61,837 nt of DNA from Alphaproteobacteria bacterium (GCA_016869735.1 VGDL01000015.1:1-61837); one strand, 5' to 3'; counted from the stretch's first letter, positions 7,433-16,110 are shown. A program made the numbers and translations. The notes: a model not told the origin generated them from the letters alone.

Positions 7433-9022
7433 ATGCGAAAGCTGTTATGGGCGACCGCGCTGGCCTGCGGCCTTGCGTTGGGTGGGGCGGGGGCGGATGC
7501 GCGCACAGTGCGCTGGGCCGCTTCGGGTGATCCCAATACGCTTGACCCGCATAGCCAGAATGTTGGTACGGTTTCGATGGTGCTGCAACAAATCTACGAC
7601 ACGCTGATCAGCCGCACCCAGGAATTGGGCCTGGCCCCCGGCCTGGCCACGCGCTGGGAACAGCAGGAACCCAATCGCTGGCGCTTCTGGCTGCGCGATG
7701 GCGTGAAATTCCATGAAGGTGAAGCCTTCACGGCCGATGATGTTGTGTTCAGCGTGACCCGCGCGCTCGCGCCCACATCCAATTACGGGATTTATGTGGA
7801 TACGGTGGAACGCGCGGTGCAGGTTGAACCGCTGGTGGTGGATGTCGTCACCAAGCGTCCGGACCCGATCCTGCCCAATAAGATCGCTTCCGTCTTCATG
7901 ATGTCGCGGTCTTGGTCCGAAAAGAACAATGCAGCGCGGCCACAAAACACCCGCCAGCGCGAAGAAATGCATACGGTCCGCAATACCAATGGCACCGGCG
8001 CCTTCCGCCTGACGGCGCGTGAATCAGATGTGCGCACGGTAATGACCCGCAACACCGATTGGTGGGGCTGGAAGGAAGAAGCCAGTCGGGACGCGAATGT
8101 CACGGAAATCATCTTCCGCCCGATTGCATCCGATGCAACGCGTATCGCCGCGCTGCTCTCAGGTGAGGTGGATTTCGTGCTCGATCCGCCGCTGCAGGAT
8201 TTAAACCGGCTGCGCCAGGCGCAAAACATCCGCGTGCTGGAAGGCCCGGAAGTGCGCACCATATTCCTGGCGATGGACGTGTTCCGGGATGAATTGCTTT
8301 ATTCGGACGTGAAGGGGCGCAACCCCATGAAGGATTTGCGCGTGCGCCAAGCCCTTTATCACGCGATTGACATACAGGCGATCAACCGTACCACCATGCG
8401 CGGCCAATCCGTGGTGACGGGCACCTTCTTCCCGCCCCAGGTGAATGGTTATGTGAAGGAAGAGGATGTGCGCCTGGCTTATGACCCGGCCCGCGCGCGG
8501 GCGCTTCTGACAGAAGCCGGCTACCCGAATGGCTTTGAAATCACGCTGGATTGCCCGAATAATCGCTACATCAATGATGAGCAGATTTGCCAGGCGATTG
8601 TCGCGATGTGGGCACGGATTGGTGTGCGGGCAAAGTTGAATGCCATGCCCTTGGCGCCCTTCTTCGCCAAGATCCAGAAAGAGGATACGTCCATCTATCT
8701 GCTGGGCTGGGGCGTGCCGACGCTGGATGCGCTGTACTCCTTCCAGTCGCTGGTCGCGACCCGCAATGGCGAACAGGGCGATGGCATCTGGAATTACGGG
8801 CGCTATTCCAACCCGCGCATGGATGCGCTGATTGAGCGGATGAAGACCCAATCTGGGGAGCCGCGCAATGAGGCGATCCGGGAGGCGCTGCGCATCTACC
8901 GTGAAGATGTGCCGCATATTCCGCTGCACCATCAGATGATCCCCTGGGCCATGCGGTCCAACCTGACCATTCCGCATATGGCCAATAACCAGCCTTATTT
9001 TCGTTGGGCGCGGATGAACTGA
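7433..9022 (+). CDS. ABC transporter substrate-binding protein, family 5 (peptide type)
   Basis: A 529-residue periplasmic solute-binding protein of the DppA/OppA family. It has a Sec signal peptide at residues 1-24 (RKLLWATALACGLALGG, cleavage near ADA-RT). The mature part shows DPNTLDPHSQN, LAPGLATRWE, RDGVKFHEGEAFTADDVVFS and VRQALYHAID, the standard family blocks. ATG 7433 follows an AAAGGAG site with good spacing. It is the first gene of an operon with two permeases and two ATPases. Family 5 proteins bind di- or oligopeptides, nickel, opines or other small organics; the ligand here cannot be deduced. Confidence 0.9.
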   Translation: MRKLLWATALACGLALGGAGADARTVRWAASGDPNTLDPHSQNVGTVSMVLQQIYDTLISRTQELGLAPGLATRWEQQEPNRWRFWLRDGVKFHEGEAFTADDVVFSVTRALAPTSNYGIYVDTVERAVQVEPLVVDVVTKRPDPILPNKIASVFMMSRSWSEKNNAARPQNTRQREEMHTVRNTNGTGAFRLTARESDVRTVMTRNTDWWGWKEEASRDANVTEIIFRPIASDATRIAALLSGEVDFVLDPPLQDLNRLRQAQNIRVLEGPEVRTIFLAMDVFRDELLYSDVKGRNPMKDLRVRQALYHAIDIQAINRTTMRGQSVVTGTFFPPQVNGYVKEEDVRLAYDPARARALLTEAGYPNGFEITLDCPNNRYINDEQICQAIVAMWARIGVRAKLNAMPLAPFFAKIQKEDTSIYLLGWGVPTLDALYSFQSLVATRNGEQGDGIWNYGRYSNPRMDALIERMKTQSGEPRNEAIREALRIYREDVPHIPLHHQMIPWAMRSNLTIPHMANNQPYFRWARMN

Positions 9023-9073
9023 TCCCCTGGCGCGGCGGGCCTGCCGCCCGCCGCGCCGTTTCGGAGTTTTCCC

Positions 9074-10057
9074 TTGTTCGCTTTCATTCTCTCGCGGGTT
9101 CTGCAATCCCTGCCGGTGCTATTCACCGTTGCGCTGATTTCCTTTGCCATGTTTGCCTATGTGGGCGATCCGGTGGCAATTATGCTTGGGCAGGATTTCA
9201 CTGAGGCGCAGCGTCAGGCGCTGGTGAAGGATTTGGGGCTGGATCAGCCCTTCTGGGTGCAATTTGCAACCTTCCTGGGCAATGCGGTGCAGGGCGAATT
9301 TGGGCTTTCCTATCGCCTGTCGCGGCCCGTGGCGGATTTGATTGCCGAACGCGCGCCGGCAACGCTCGAACTGGCGTTGACTGCCGCGACCCTTGCGTTG
9401 CTGATTGGCGTGCCGATGGGGGTTTATACTGGCCTTTATCGCAATTCCTGGCTGTCGCGGTTTTTCCTGACCTTCAGCCTGGTAGGGGTTTCTCTGCCAA
9501 CTTTTTTGATCGGGATTTTGCTGATTCTGGTGTTTGCGGTCTGGCTTGGCGTGCTGCCTTCCTTCGGGCGCGGCGATACCGTGAAGATCGGCTGGTGGTC
9601 CACGGGGTTTCTGACCTGGACAGGCATTAAGGCGCTGATCCTGCCTTCCATCACGCTCGGGCTTTTCCAGCTCACGCTCATTATGCGGCTGGTGCGGGCT
9701 GAGATGCTGGAAGTGCTGCGCGTCGATTACATCAAATTCGCCCGCGCGCGCGGCCTGCCGAACCGCGCCGTGCATTTCGGCCATGCGCTGAAAAATACGC
9801 TGGTGCCGGTGATCACCATTGTCGGGCTGCAATTGGGCGCCATCATCGCCTTCGCCATCGTGACCGAGACCGTCTTTCAATGGCCTGGCATGGGCTTGCT
9901 ATTCATTCAATCCGTCAATCAGGCGGATATTCCGGTGATGGCGGCCTATCTGCTGCTGATTTCGGCGCTTTTCGTCACGATCAATCTGATTGTTGACCTG
10001 CTCTATTACGCGGTGGACCCCAGGCTCCGCATTGGCCGTGGGCAGGGGGCGCATTGA
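9074..10057 (+). CDS. ABC transporter permease, DppB type
   Basis: A 327-residue inner-membrane permease with six predicted hydrophobic segments. The N-terminal SRVLQSLPVLFTVALISF, the EAA-type loop DYIKFARARGLPN and the end FQWPGMGLLFIQSVNQADIP are typical of the DppB/OppB family. TTG 9074 is the likely start: it begins the conserved first helix and has GGAG nine bases upstream, whereas no ATG lies near. It is the second gene of the operon, 51 bases after the binding protein. It pairs with the next permease to form the channel. Confidence 0.9.
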   Translation: MFAFILSRVLQSLPVLFTVALISFAMFAYVGDPVAIMLGQDFTEAQRQALVKDLGLDQPFWVQFATFLGNAVQGEFGLSYRLSRPVADLIAERAPATLELALTAATLALLIGVPMGVYTGLYRNSWLSRFFLTFSLVGVSLPTFLIGILLILVFAVWLGVLPSFGRGDTVKIGWWSTGFLTWTGIKALILPSITLGLFQLTLIMRLVRAEMLEVLRVDYIKFARARGLPNRAVHFGHALKNTLVPVITIVGLQLGAIIAFAIVTETVFQWPGMGLLFIQSVNQADIPVMAAYLLLISALFVTINLIVDLLYYAVDPRLRIGRGQGAH

Positions 10058-10059
10058 TC

Positions 10060-10974
10060 ATGGCTGCAACGCTACGCCGGTTTTTCGACAGTGATCTATG
10101 GTGGTCCTTCACCCGGTCGCCCGTCACCATGCTTTCCGCCGTGGTGGCGCTAATCTGCATTCTGGGGGCGCTTTTCGCGCCCTGGCTTGCGCCGCATAAC
10201 CCGTTTGATCTGGCGTCGCTCAATCTGCTTGATGCCTTCAAGCCGCCTTCCTGGACCGAAGAAGGGGAGGCGCAATATCTGCTCGGCACCGATGATCAGG
10301 GGCGCGATGTGCTTTCCGCCATCATGTATGGCGCGCGGGTTTCATTGCTGGTTGGGCTATCGGCAACAATTTTCGCAACTACGCTTGGTGTTACGCTTGG
10401 GCTGCTGGCCGGGTATCTTGGCGGGAAGCTCGATGCGTTGCTGATGCGCATTTGTGATGTGCAATTGACCTTCCCGTCCATCCTGGTCGCGCTGCTGATT
10501 GATGGCGTGGTGCGTGCTGCCCTACCGCGCGAGGTGCATGACCAGATCGCGCTGTTTGTGGTGATTTTCGCGATTGGCATCAGCGAATGGCCGAAATTTG
10601 CCCGCACCGTGCGTGGCTCGACCATGGTGGAACGGAACAAGGAATATGTGCAGGCAGCGCGCGTGATTGGCGTATCCCCACCGCGCATCATGCTTTCCCA
10701 TGTACTGCCTAATGTGATGGGGCCGGTCCTGGTGATCGCAACACTCAATCTGGGGCTGGCCATATTGTCGGAAGCTACACTTTCCTTCCTCGGCGTTGGG
10801 GTGCCGGCTACGCAACCATCTCTTGGTACGCTGATCCGTATTGGCAATGACTTCCTGTTCAGCGGCGAATGGTGGATCACCATTTTCCCCGGCATCACGC
10901 TGATTGCCATGGTGCTTTCCGTCAATCTTCTGGGCGATTGGCTGCGCGACGCCCTCAATCCGAAGCTCCGCTAA
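10060..10974 (+). CDS. ABC transporter permease, DppC type
   Basis: A 304-residue inner-membrane permease with the DppC-type N-terminal extension (SPVTMLSAVVALICILGALF), the HPLGTDDQGRD-like stretch YLLGTDDQGRDVLS, and the EAA loop EYVQAARVIGVSPPRIMLSH. ATG 10060 is two bases after the previous stop and follows a GGCAGGGGG ribosome site. Its own stop TAA overlaps the next gene's ATG by one base (TAATG), so translation is coupled. It partners the DppB-type permease. Confidence 0.9.
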   Translation: MAATLRRFFDSDLWWSFTRSPVTMLSAVVALICILGALFAPWLAPHNPFDLASLNLLDAFKPPSWTEEGEAQYLLGTDDQGRDVLSAIMYGARVSLLVGLSATIFATTLGVTLGLLAGYLGGKLDALLMRICDVQLTFPSILVALLIDGVVRAALPREVHDQIALFVVIFAIGISEWPKFARTVRGSTMVERNKEYVQAARVIGVSPPRIMLSHVLPNVMGPVLVIATLNLGLAILSEATLSFLGVGVPATQPSLGTLIRIGNDFLFSGEWWITIFPGITLIAMVLSVNLLGDWLRDALNPKLR

Positions 10975-11966
10975 TGTCTGGCCAGAACCCCTTGCTTGAA
11001 GTGCGCCATCTGCGCGTGGAATTCCCAACGCGGCGCGGGACGCTAGTGGCACTTGATGACGTGTCCTTCACCATTGCCGCTGGCGAAGTGCTGGGCGTTG
11101 TTGGCGAATCAGGCGCCGGCAAATCCATGACGGGTGCGGCGATTATCGGGCTTTTGGAACCACCGGGGCGAATCGCTGGCGGCGAAATCCGGCTCGATGG
11201 GAAGCGCATTGATAATCTGCGCTATGAGGATATGCGCCGCATCCGTGGCAAGGATATCGGCGCGATCTTCCAGGACCCGCTCACCACCCTCAATCCGCTC
11301 TACACCGTGGGCCGGCAATTGGCCGAGACAATGACAACCCATTTGCCGATCACGCCCGCTGAGGCGCGCAAGCGGGCCATTGGCTGGCTTGACCTGGTGG
11401 GTATTCCGGCGGCCGCGCAGCGGATTGATTCCTACCCGCATGAATTCTCGGGCGGTATGCGTCAGCGCGTGGTGATTGCGCTGGCATTATGTGCCGAACC
11501 GCGCCTGATTGTGGCGGATGAACCGACGACCGCGCTGGATGTTTCCATCCAGGCGCAGATTATCGCGCTACTAAAGTCGCTCGCGCGCGAAAAGGGCACG
11601 GCGATGATGCTGGTGACGCACGATATGGGCGTCATTGCTGAAACCGCCGATCGCGTGGCCGTGATGTATGCCGGGCGCATCGCCGAAATCGGGCCGGTGC
11701 GCAATGTCGTGAAGCAGGCAAGCCACCCCTATACGGTGGGGCTCATGGGTTCCATCCCGCCATTGGATCGGCGTGTGGAACGGCTCGCGCAGATTGATGG
11801 CGCCATGCCGCGCCTTTCCGCCATCCCCAAGGGCTGCGCCTATAACCCGCGCTGCCCCAAGTCCTTCGCGCGCTGTGCCCAAGACAGGCCGGATTTGCTG
11901 CCAGCGGGTCCGACCCAGGCCGCCTGCTGGCTTTACGCGGACGGGGAGGGCGCAAAGAATGTCTGA
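10974..11966 (+). CDS. ABC transporter ATP-binding protein, DppD type
   Basis: A 330-residue ATPase subunit. Walker A is GESGAGKS, the Q-loop lies in IFQDPLTTLNPLYTVGRQ, the signature is [12 protein letters not shown], and Walker B is [12 protein letters not shown] with the switch histidine in VTHDMGV. The oligopeptide-type C-terminal extension carries the cysteine cluster GCAYNPRCPKSFARC, which in this family can bind an iron-sulfur cluster. The start at 10974 overlaps the permease stop. It overlaps the next ATPase by eight bases. DppD and DppF act as the two motor halves. Confidence 0.92.
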   Translation: MSGQNPLLEVRHLRVEFPTRRGTLVALDDVSFTIAAGEVLGVVGESGAGKSMTGAAIIGLLEPPGRIAGGEIRLDGKRIDNLRYEDMRRIRGKDIGAIFQDPLTTLNPLYTVGRQLAETMTTHLPITPAEARKRAIGWLDLVGIPAAAQRIDSYPHEFSGGMRQRVVIALALCAEPRLIVADEPTTALDVSIQAQIIALLKSLAREKGTAMMLVTHDMGVIAETADRVAVMYAGRIAEIGPVRNVVKQASHPYTVGLMGSIPPLDRRVERLAQIDGAMPRLSAIPKGCAYNPRCPKSFARCAQDRPDLLPAGPTQAACWLYADGEGAKNV

Positions 11967-12948
11967 TACCCCCATGCTGGAACTGTGCGATGCGGCGCGG
12001 TATTTCGATGTCTCCCGCCCTGCCTTGCAGCGGCTGATTGCCGGCGAGGGCAAGCGCATCCTGCGCGCTGTTGATGGCGTGAACCTGTCTGTGCCGAAGG
12101 GCACCACCCTGTCATTGGTGGGGGAATCAGGCTGTGGCAAATCCACGGTCGCACGGCTTGCGGTTGGGCTTTATCGACCAAGCGCGGGGCAGGTGGTGTT
12201 TGATGGCCGGGATTTGGCCGAAGCCCGCGCTGCATCCGATCAGCGGCGGCGGATGCAGATGATTTTCCAGGACCCCTATGCCTCGCTCAATCCGCGTTGG
12301 CGGGTGCGCGACATTGTGGCCGAGCCTATGCGCGCCTTTGGCCTGCTGCCCAACCGCGCGGCTGAGGAAGCGCGGGTTGCGGAATTGCTGACGCAGGTGG
12401 GGCTATCGCCGTTGGATGGCCACAAATTCCCGCATGAATTCTCGGGCGGGCAGCGCCAGCGTATTTCGATTGCACGTGCCTTGTCGTCCAATCCGGAATT
12501 TCTGGTGTGCGATGAACCGACATCCGCGCTGGATGTTTCGGTGCAGGCGCAAATCCTGAATCTGATGAAGGAATTGCAGTCCCGCATGGGGCTGACCTAT
12601 TTGTTCATCAGCCATAACTTGGCCGTGGTGCGGCAGGTGAGTGACCGGATCGGCGTCATGTATCTGGGCCGCATCGCCGAATTGGCCCCGGCGGAAAGCC
12701 TGTTTCGTCGTCCGCGCCACCCCTATACCCGCGCGCTGATGGAAGCGATTCCGGATCTTGATATGACCGGGCGCGTGCGCATTCCGGTGGGTGGTGAGGT
12801 GCCGAGCCCGATTACGCCACCAACCGGCTGTGCTTTCCATCCGCGCTGCTCGCTGGCAGGGCCGCGCTGTAAGGCCGAACGCCCAGAATTGAAGCCTGCA
12901 GGTGATGCGATGGTGGCTTGCCATGCGGTGGAAGAAGGCCGGGATTAG
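11959..12948 (+). CDS. ABC transporter ATP-binding protein, DppF type
   Basis: A 329-residue ATPase, the second motor subunit of this importer. Walker A is GESGCGKST, the Q-loop lies in IFQDPYASLNPRWRVRD, the signature is [18 protein letters not shown], Walker B is FLVCDEPTSALDVS, and the switch region is ISHNLAVV. The tail has the family cysteine motif GCAFHPRCSLAGPRC. ATG 11959 lies within the end of the upstream gene, the usual arrangement. It is the last gene of the operon; I see no clear terminator in the 94 bases that follow. Confidence 0.92.
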   Translation: MSDTPMLELCDAARYFDVSRPALQRLIAGEGKRILRAVDGVNLSVPKGTTLSLVGESGCGKSTVARLAVGLYRPSAGQVVFDGRDLAEARAASDQRRRMQMIFQDPYASLNPRWRVRDIVAEPMRAFGLLPNRAAEEARVAELLTQVGLSPLDGHKFPHEFSGGQRQRISIARALSSNPEFLVCDEPTSALDVSVQAQILNLMKELQSRMGLTYLFISHNLAVVRQVSDRIGVMYLGRIAELAPAESLFRRPRHPYTRALMEAIPDLDMTGRVRIPVGGEVPSPITPPTGCAFHPRCSLAGPRCKAERPELKPAGDAMVACHAVEEGRD

Positions 12949-13042
12949 CGCCCGCGCCGCATGCTCGCTTCGGTTGGTCCACCATCGGCCCCGCCATAAC
13001 TAAAGCTTGACCTTGGCCCCGCGCAGCGGAAGAGATGTGAAC

Positions 13043-13903
13043 ATGGGTTTTCGTCGTCTTTTGCCGATTCTGAGCATCCTTCTGCTGGGGGCACCGGCCT
13101 TTGGACAATCAAGCCTTGGCGGGGCGCAGAATGTGCCGCCGGCACGCCAGGCAGCACCCGCGCCGCCTCAGCGGCCTGAAGCGCGCCCGCCGGTGGTGAA
13201 CCCGCCGGCAAGGCCGCAAGCGACGCAACGCAACACCCAAGGTCAGCAGCAGCAGCGTCCTGCCGGGCAACCGCAGCAGCGCCAGGCAGGCCAGCAACAA
13301 CGCCCCGCCGGACAACCGCAGGCCAGTCAGGGCAATCGCGCTGCCGCCGGTGCCGCCGCAGGTGTCGTTGCCGGCGCCGCTGCCGGCGCTGCTGCCACCG
13401 CTGACGCTGCCAAGCCGCCCGAGCCCACGCCCGCGCCTCCGCCAGCCGAACGCGCCCCCAACACTGGTTCGGTCACTGGCCTGCCGCTGCCGCGCTTTGC
13501 CGCGCTCCGTTCCGATGAGGTGAATATGCGGAGCGGCCCAGGCACGCGCTTTCCGATTGAATGGACTTATCAGCGCCGCGAATTGCCGGTAGAAATTGTG
13601 CGCGAATTCGAATTATGGCGCCGCATCCGCGACCCGGAAGGCACTGAAGGCTGGGTGCATCAATCAACCCTGATGGGCCGGCGTTCCTTTGTGGTGCGAG
13701 GCGCCCCTGGGTCTGAGGTCATGCTCCGCCGCCGGGCAGAGGATCAGGCCCAGCCCATCGCACGGCTTCGCCCCGGCGTGGTCGGAAGGCTTCGCGCCTG
13801 TGAGACCAATAACCCCTGGTGTGAGGCGCAGATCGGTGAGTTTCGGGGCCATATCAAGCGCGCCGATATCTGGGGCGTGGGGCCAACCGAGGAAGTGAAA
13901 TAA
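13043..13903 (+). CDS. Secreted SH3-domain protein with Pro/Gln-rich linker
   Basis: A 286-residue exported protein. The signal peptide is at residues 1-22 (RRLLPILSILLLGAPAFG). Residues about 30-130 are low-complexity Pro/Gln/Ala, with the unit RPAGQPQ repeated, and then an alanine-rich stretch (GAAAGVVAGAAAGAAA). The C-terminal ~135 residues hold a bacterial SH3 fold of the SH3b/DUF1058 type: LRSDEVNMRSGPGTRFPIEW and a second half with LWRRIRDPEGTEGWVHQS. Such domains are thought to bind cell-wall peptides. ATG 13043 starts the signal peptide; an earlier in-frame start would bury it. It lies 42 bases upstream of the nitrile hydratase-like cluster; a link is not evident. Confidence 0.8.
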   Translation: MGFRRLLPILSILLLGAPAFGQSSLGGAQNVPPARQAAPAPPQRPEARPPVVNPPARPQATQRNTQGQQQQRPAGQPQQRQAGQQQRPAGQPQASQGNRAAAGAAAGVVAGAAAGAAATADAAKPPEPTPAPPPAERAPNTGSVTGLPLPRFAALRSDEVNMRSGPGTRFPIEWTYQRRELPVEIVREFELWRRIRDPEGTEGWVHQSTLMGRRSFVVRGAPGSEVMLRRRAEDQAQPIARLRPGVVGRLRACETNNPWCEAQIGEFRGHIKRADIWGVGPTEEVK

Positions 13904-13945
13904 CGCCCCTTTCGCGCCTGGGCTTTTCCAGATTAAGCTTTCGCC

Positions 13946-14239
13946 ATGACCGAGGAATCACCCAACCGCGCGCTGCACGATATTGGCGGAATCGCGCGCT
14001 TCCGCTGCACGCCCGTTGAGCATGATGAGGCGCCGCCCGATGCCTTCGGCAAGAAGGTGGATGCCATTCGGCAAATCCTGGCGCAGAAGAAGATGATGAC
14101 GGTGGATGAACTCCGCCGCGGCATCGAAAGCATCCCTGAGGATGAGTATTTCGCGCTTGGCTATTACGAACGTTGGCTGCATTCGATTGCGGCGCTGATG
14201 GTCGAAAAAGGCGTGATCAGGCAGGAGGATTTGGCATGA
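13946..14239 (+). CDS. Nitrile hydratase/thiocyanate hydrolase beta chain, N-terminal half as a separate subunit
   Basis: 97 residues matching the N-terminal domain of the nitrile hydratase beta subunit: the start LHDIGGIARF resembles the family's HDLGG motif, and MTVDELRRGIESIPEDEYFA with YYERWLHSIAALMVEKGVI matches the helical domain that caps the active site of the alpha chain. The protein ends where the C-terminal barrel domain would begin; that domain is a separate gene overlapping by four bases (ATGA). Such a split occurs in thiocyanate hydrolase (ScnB plus ScnA) and in three-subunit nitrile hydratases such as toyocamycin NHase. It is shorter than ScnB, so the three-subunit NHase comparison is closer in size. 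Confidence 0.85.
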   Translation: MTEESPNRALHDIGGIARFRCTPVEHDEAPPDAFGKKVDAIRQILAQKKMMTVDELRRGIESIPEDEYFALGYYERWLHSIAALMVEKGVIRQEDLA

Positions 14240-14529
14240 GCACTGATCCTCGGTTTGCGCCTGGTGCGCGGGTGCGCGTGAAGGATGATTGGCCCGAAAC
14301 CCGTGGCCCCTGCCATATCCGTACGCCGCATTATGTGCGTGGGCGCACGGGCCAGGTGGTGCGCCCGCTGGGTGCTTTCCCGAACCCGGAAGATTTGGCC
14401 TTCGCCCGCCCAGCGCCGCGCCGGCAGCTTTACCATGTGCTGTTCGAACAGCCGCCCATTTGGGACGAAGGCAAGGCGGGCGATACGGTGATGGTGGAAA
14501 TCTTCGAACATTGGCTGGAGGAAGCCTGA
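14236..14529 (+). CDS. Nitrile hydratase/thiocyanate hydrolase beta chain, C-terminal half as a separate subunit
   Basis: 97 residues equivalent to the SH3-like barrel C-terminal domain of the nitrile hydratase beta subunit. The motifs are FAPGARVRVKDDWPETRGPC, HIRTPHYVRGRTGQVV and the end YHVLFEQPPIWDEGK. This domain packs against the alpha chain and helps shape the substrate channel. ATG 14236 overlaps the upstream stop, so translation is coupled and equimolar production is likely. The alpha-type gene begins two bases after its stop. The order N-half, C-half, alpha is that of scnB-scnA-scnC. Confidence 0.85.
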   Translation: MSTDPRFAPGARVRVKDDWPETRGPCHIRTPHYVRGRTGQVVRPLGAFPNPEDLAFARPAPRRQLYHVLFEQPPIWDEGKAGDTVMVEIFEHWLEEA

Positions 14530-14530
14530 C

Positions 14531-15112
14531 ATGGCCGCCCCCCCTTCTGGCGCGAGCCTCGCGCTGCTCGAAAAACTGGTTGCCGCCCTTTCCACGAAGG
14601 GGCTGGTAACGGAAGCCGAAATCACCGAACGTCAGGCGATCACGGATCGCGCGAGCCCTGAGATCGGTGCGCGCATGGTGGCGCGTGCTTGGACCGATCC
14701 CGAATATTACGCGCTGCTGATGCGTGATGGTAAGGCGGCCGCTGAGGCGATGGGCGCATCCATGGCTGGCGCGCCGGAGCTTGGCGTTTTGGAAAACACG
14801 CCAAAGCAGCATCATCTGGTGGTTTGCACGCTATGTTCCTGCTACCCCCGCGCGCTGCTGGGCTATCCGCCGGGCTGGTACAAATCCTTCGCTTATCGGT
14901 CACGCGCCGTGCGTGAACCGCGCGCCGTGCTGGCCGAATGGGGCACGCCAATGGCCGATGATGTGGAAATCCGCGTGGTGGATAGCACCGCGGATTATCG
15001 CTGGATGGTGCTGCCGATGCGGCCCGCCGGGACCGAGGGGTGGAGTGCTGAGAAGCTTGCTTCCATCATTACGCGGGATGCGCTGGTTGGGGTGGCGGTG
15101 CCGCGGGTGTGA
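14531..15112 (+). CDS. Nitrile hydratase alpha / thiocyanate hydrolase gamma subunit
   Basis: 193-residue metal-binding catalytic subunit. The claw motif CTLCSCYP (about residues 98-105) supplies the three cysteines that bind non-corrin cobalt or iron; a Thr after the first Cys is usual for the cobalt type. Other family blocks are PPGWYKSFAYRSRAVREPR, IRVVDSTADYRWMVLP and RPAGTEGWSAEKLASIITRD. The residue after CYP is Arg, where most nitrile hydratases have Trp; from memory, an Arg at this site is one of two that set thiocyanate selectivity in thiocyanate hydrolase. No activator or metallochaperone gene is adjacent. Substrate (nitrile, thiocyanate or other) is undetermined. Confidence 0.88.
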   Translation: MAAPPSGASLALLEKLVAALSTKGLVTEAEITERQAITDRASPEIGARMVARAWTDPEYYALLMRDGKAAAEAMGASMAGAPELGVLENTPKQHHLVVCTLCSCYPRALLGYPPGWYKSFAYRSRAVREPRAVLAEWGTPMADDVEIRVVDSTADYRWMVLPMRPAGTEGWSAEKLASIITRDALVGVAVPRV

Positions 15113-15201
15113 GCGGGGCGCCGATTTAAGCATCAATCAAACCATCATCATCCCGCCTCAGGCCAAAGGTATATGCGCGAAGGCCAAGAAGGCTTCTTGC
15201 A

Positions 15202-16110
15202 TCATGTGCTGCTCAACAGGGACAAAGCCTCCCGATAGACATCGCGCCGTTTGCGTCCGGTGGCTTTTGCCACCGCTTCCGCAGCATCCTTGACTGAAAG
15301 GCCGCTTTCCAAGGCGGCGCGAAGCTGCGTTGTAACCTCCGCATCGCTGACCACGGCCTCGGTTGCGGGGCCGACCACGATGCAAATCTCGCCGCGCGCT
15401 TCGGCGTTGGCGTAATGCGCGGCCAAATCGCCAAGGCTGCCGCGCCGCACTTCCTCAAACCGTTTGGTCATTTCGCGCGCCACGGCAGCGGGGCGCTCCT
15501 GCCCGAAGGCGCCGGCCATATCAGCCAGGCTTTCAGCCAGCCGATGCGGCGCTTCATAAAATATCAGGCTGGCAGCCAAGCCGGCCTGTTCCAAGGCCTT
15601 CAACTGGCCAAGCGCTGCCTGGCGCGCGGCGGTGCGCGGCGGCAGGAAGCCTTGAAACAGGAAAGGCTCTGGCGGCAGGCCAGATAGCACCAACGCCATG
15701 ACCGCTGCATTGGGGCCTGGAATGGCCGAGATCGGCAGCCCCGCAGCAATCGCGGCGCGCGCCAGCCGAAAGCCAGGGTCGCTCACCAGGGGCGTACCGG
15801 CATCCGATACCAGCGCCAATTTTTGCCCCTGACCCAGCATTTGCAGTATGCGGGGAAGCTCTGACGCCTCATTATGGTCATGCAGGGGAATAAGGCGCGT
15901 TGCCACACTAAGACGGGCGAGCATTGCGCCGGTTGTTCTGCTATCTTCACAAAGCACCGCATCGGCGGCCTGCAGGGCAGCCAGGGCGCGGGGCGAAAGA
16001 TCACCCATATTGCCTATGGGGGTCGCAACCAATGTCAGGCCGGACCCGATGGCGGGCTTGGCCGAAGGATGGATCGACTGTGCCTCGTTTTCTGAATCGG
16101 CTGTCGTCAC
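15202..16110 (-). CDS. rsmI: 16S rRNA (cytidine1402-2'-O)-methyltransferase
   Basis: 302-residue SAM-dependent tetrapyrrole-methylase-fold enzyme that 2'-O-methylates C1402 in the ribosomal decoding centre. The signature blocks are LVATPIGNMGDLSPRAL, VLCEDSRTTGAML, LVSDAGTPLVSDPG, ISAIPGPNAAVMALVLSGLP, and the C-terminal helical domain with VKDAAEAVAKATGRKRRDVY. GTG 16110 gives a slightly long N-terminus and overlaps the divergent lipoprotein gene by 31 bases; a later start is possible, since conservation begins near GLTLVATPIG. rsmI divergent from an lppC-type gene is a common proteobacterial arrangement. Confidence 0.92.
   Translation of the reverse strand: MTTADSENEAQSIHPSAKPAIGSGLTLVATPIGNMGDLSPRALAALQAADAVLCEDSRTTGAMLARLSVATRLIPLHDHNEASELPRILQMLGQGQKLALVSDAGTPLVSDPGFRLARAAIAAGLPISAIPGPNAAVMALVLSGLPPEPFLFQGFLPPRTAARQAALGQLKALEQAGLAASLIFYEAPHRLAESLADMAGAFGQERPAAVAREMTKRFEEVRRGSLGDLAAHYANAEARGEICIVVGPATEAVVSDAEVTTQLRAALESGLSVKDAAEAVAKATGRKRRDVYREALSLLSST

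Noticed and set aside
13230-13330. Tandem DNA repeat in the SH3-domain protein gene
   Set aside because: It is a coding low-complexity segment (repeated RPAGQPQ) with drifting codons, not a separate DNA repeat element.
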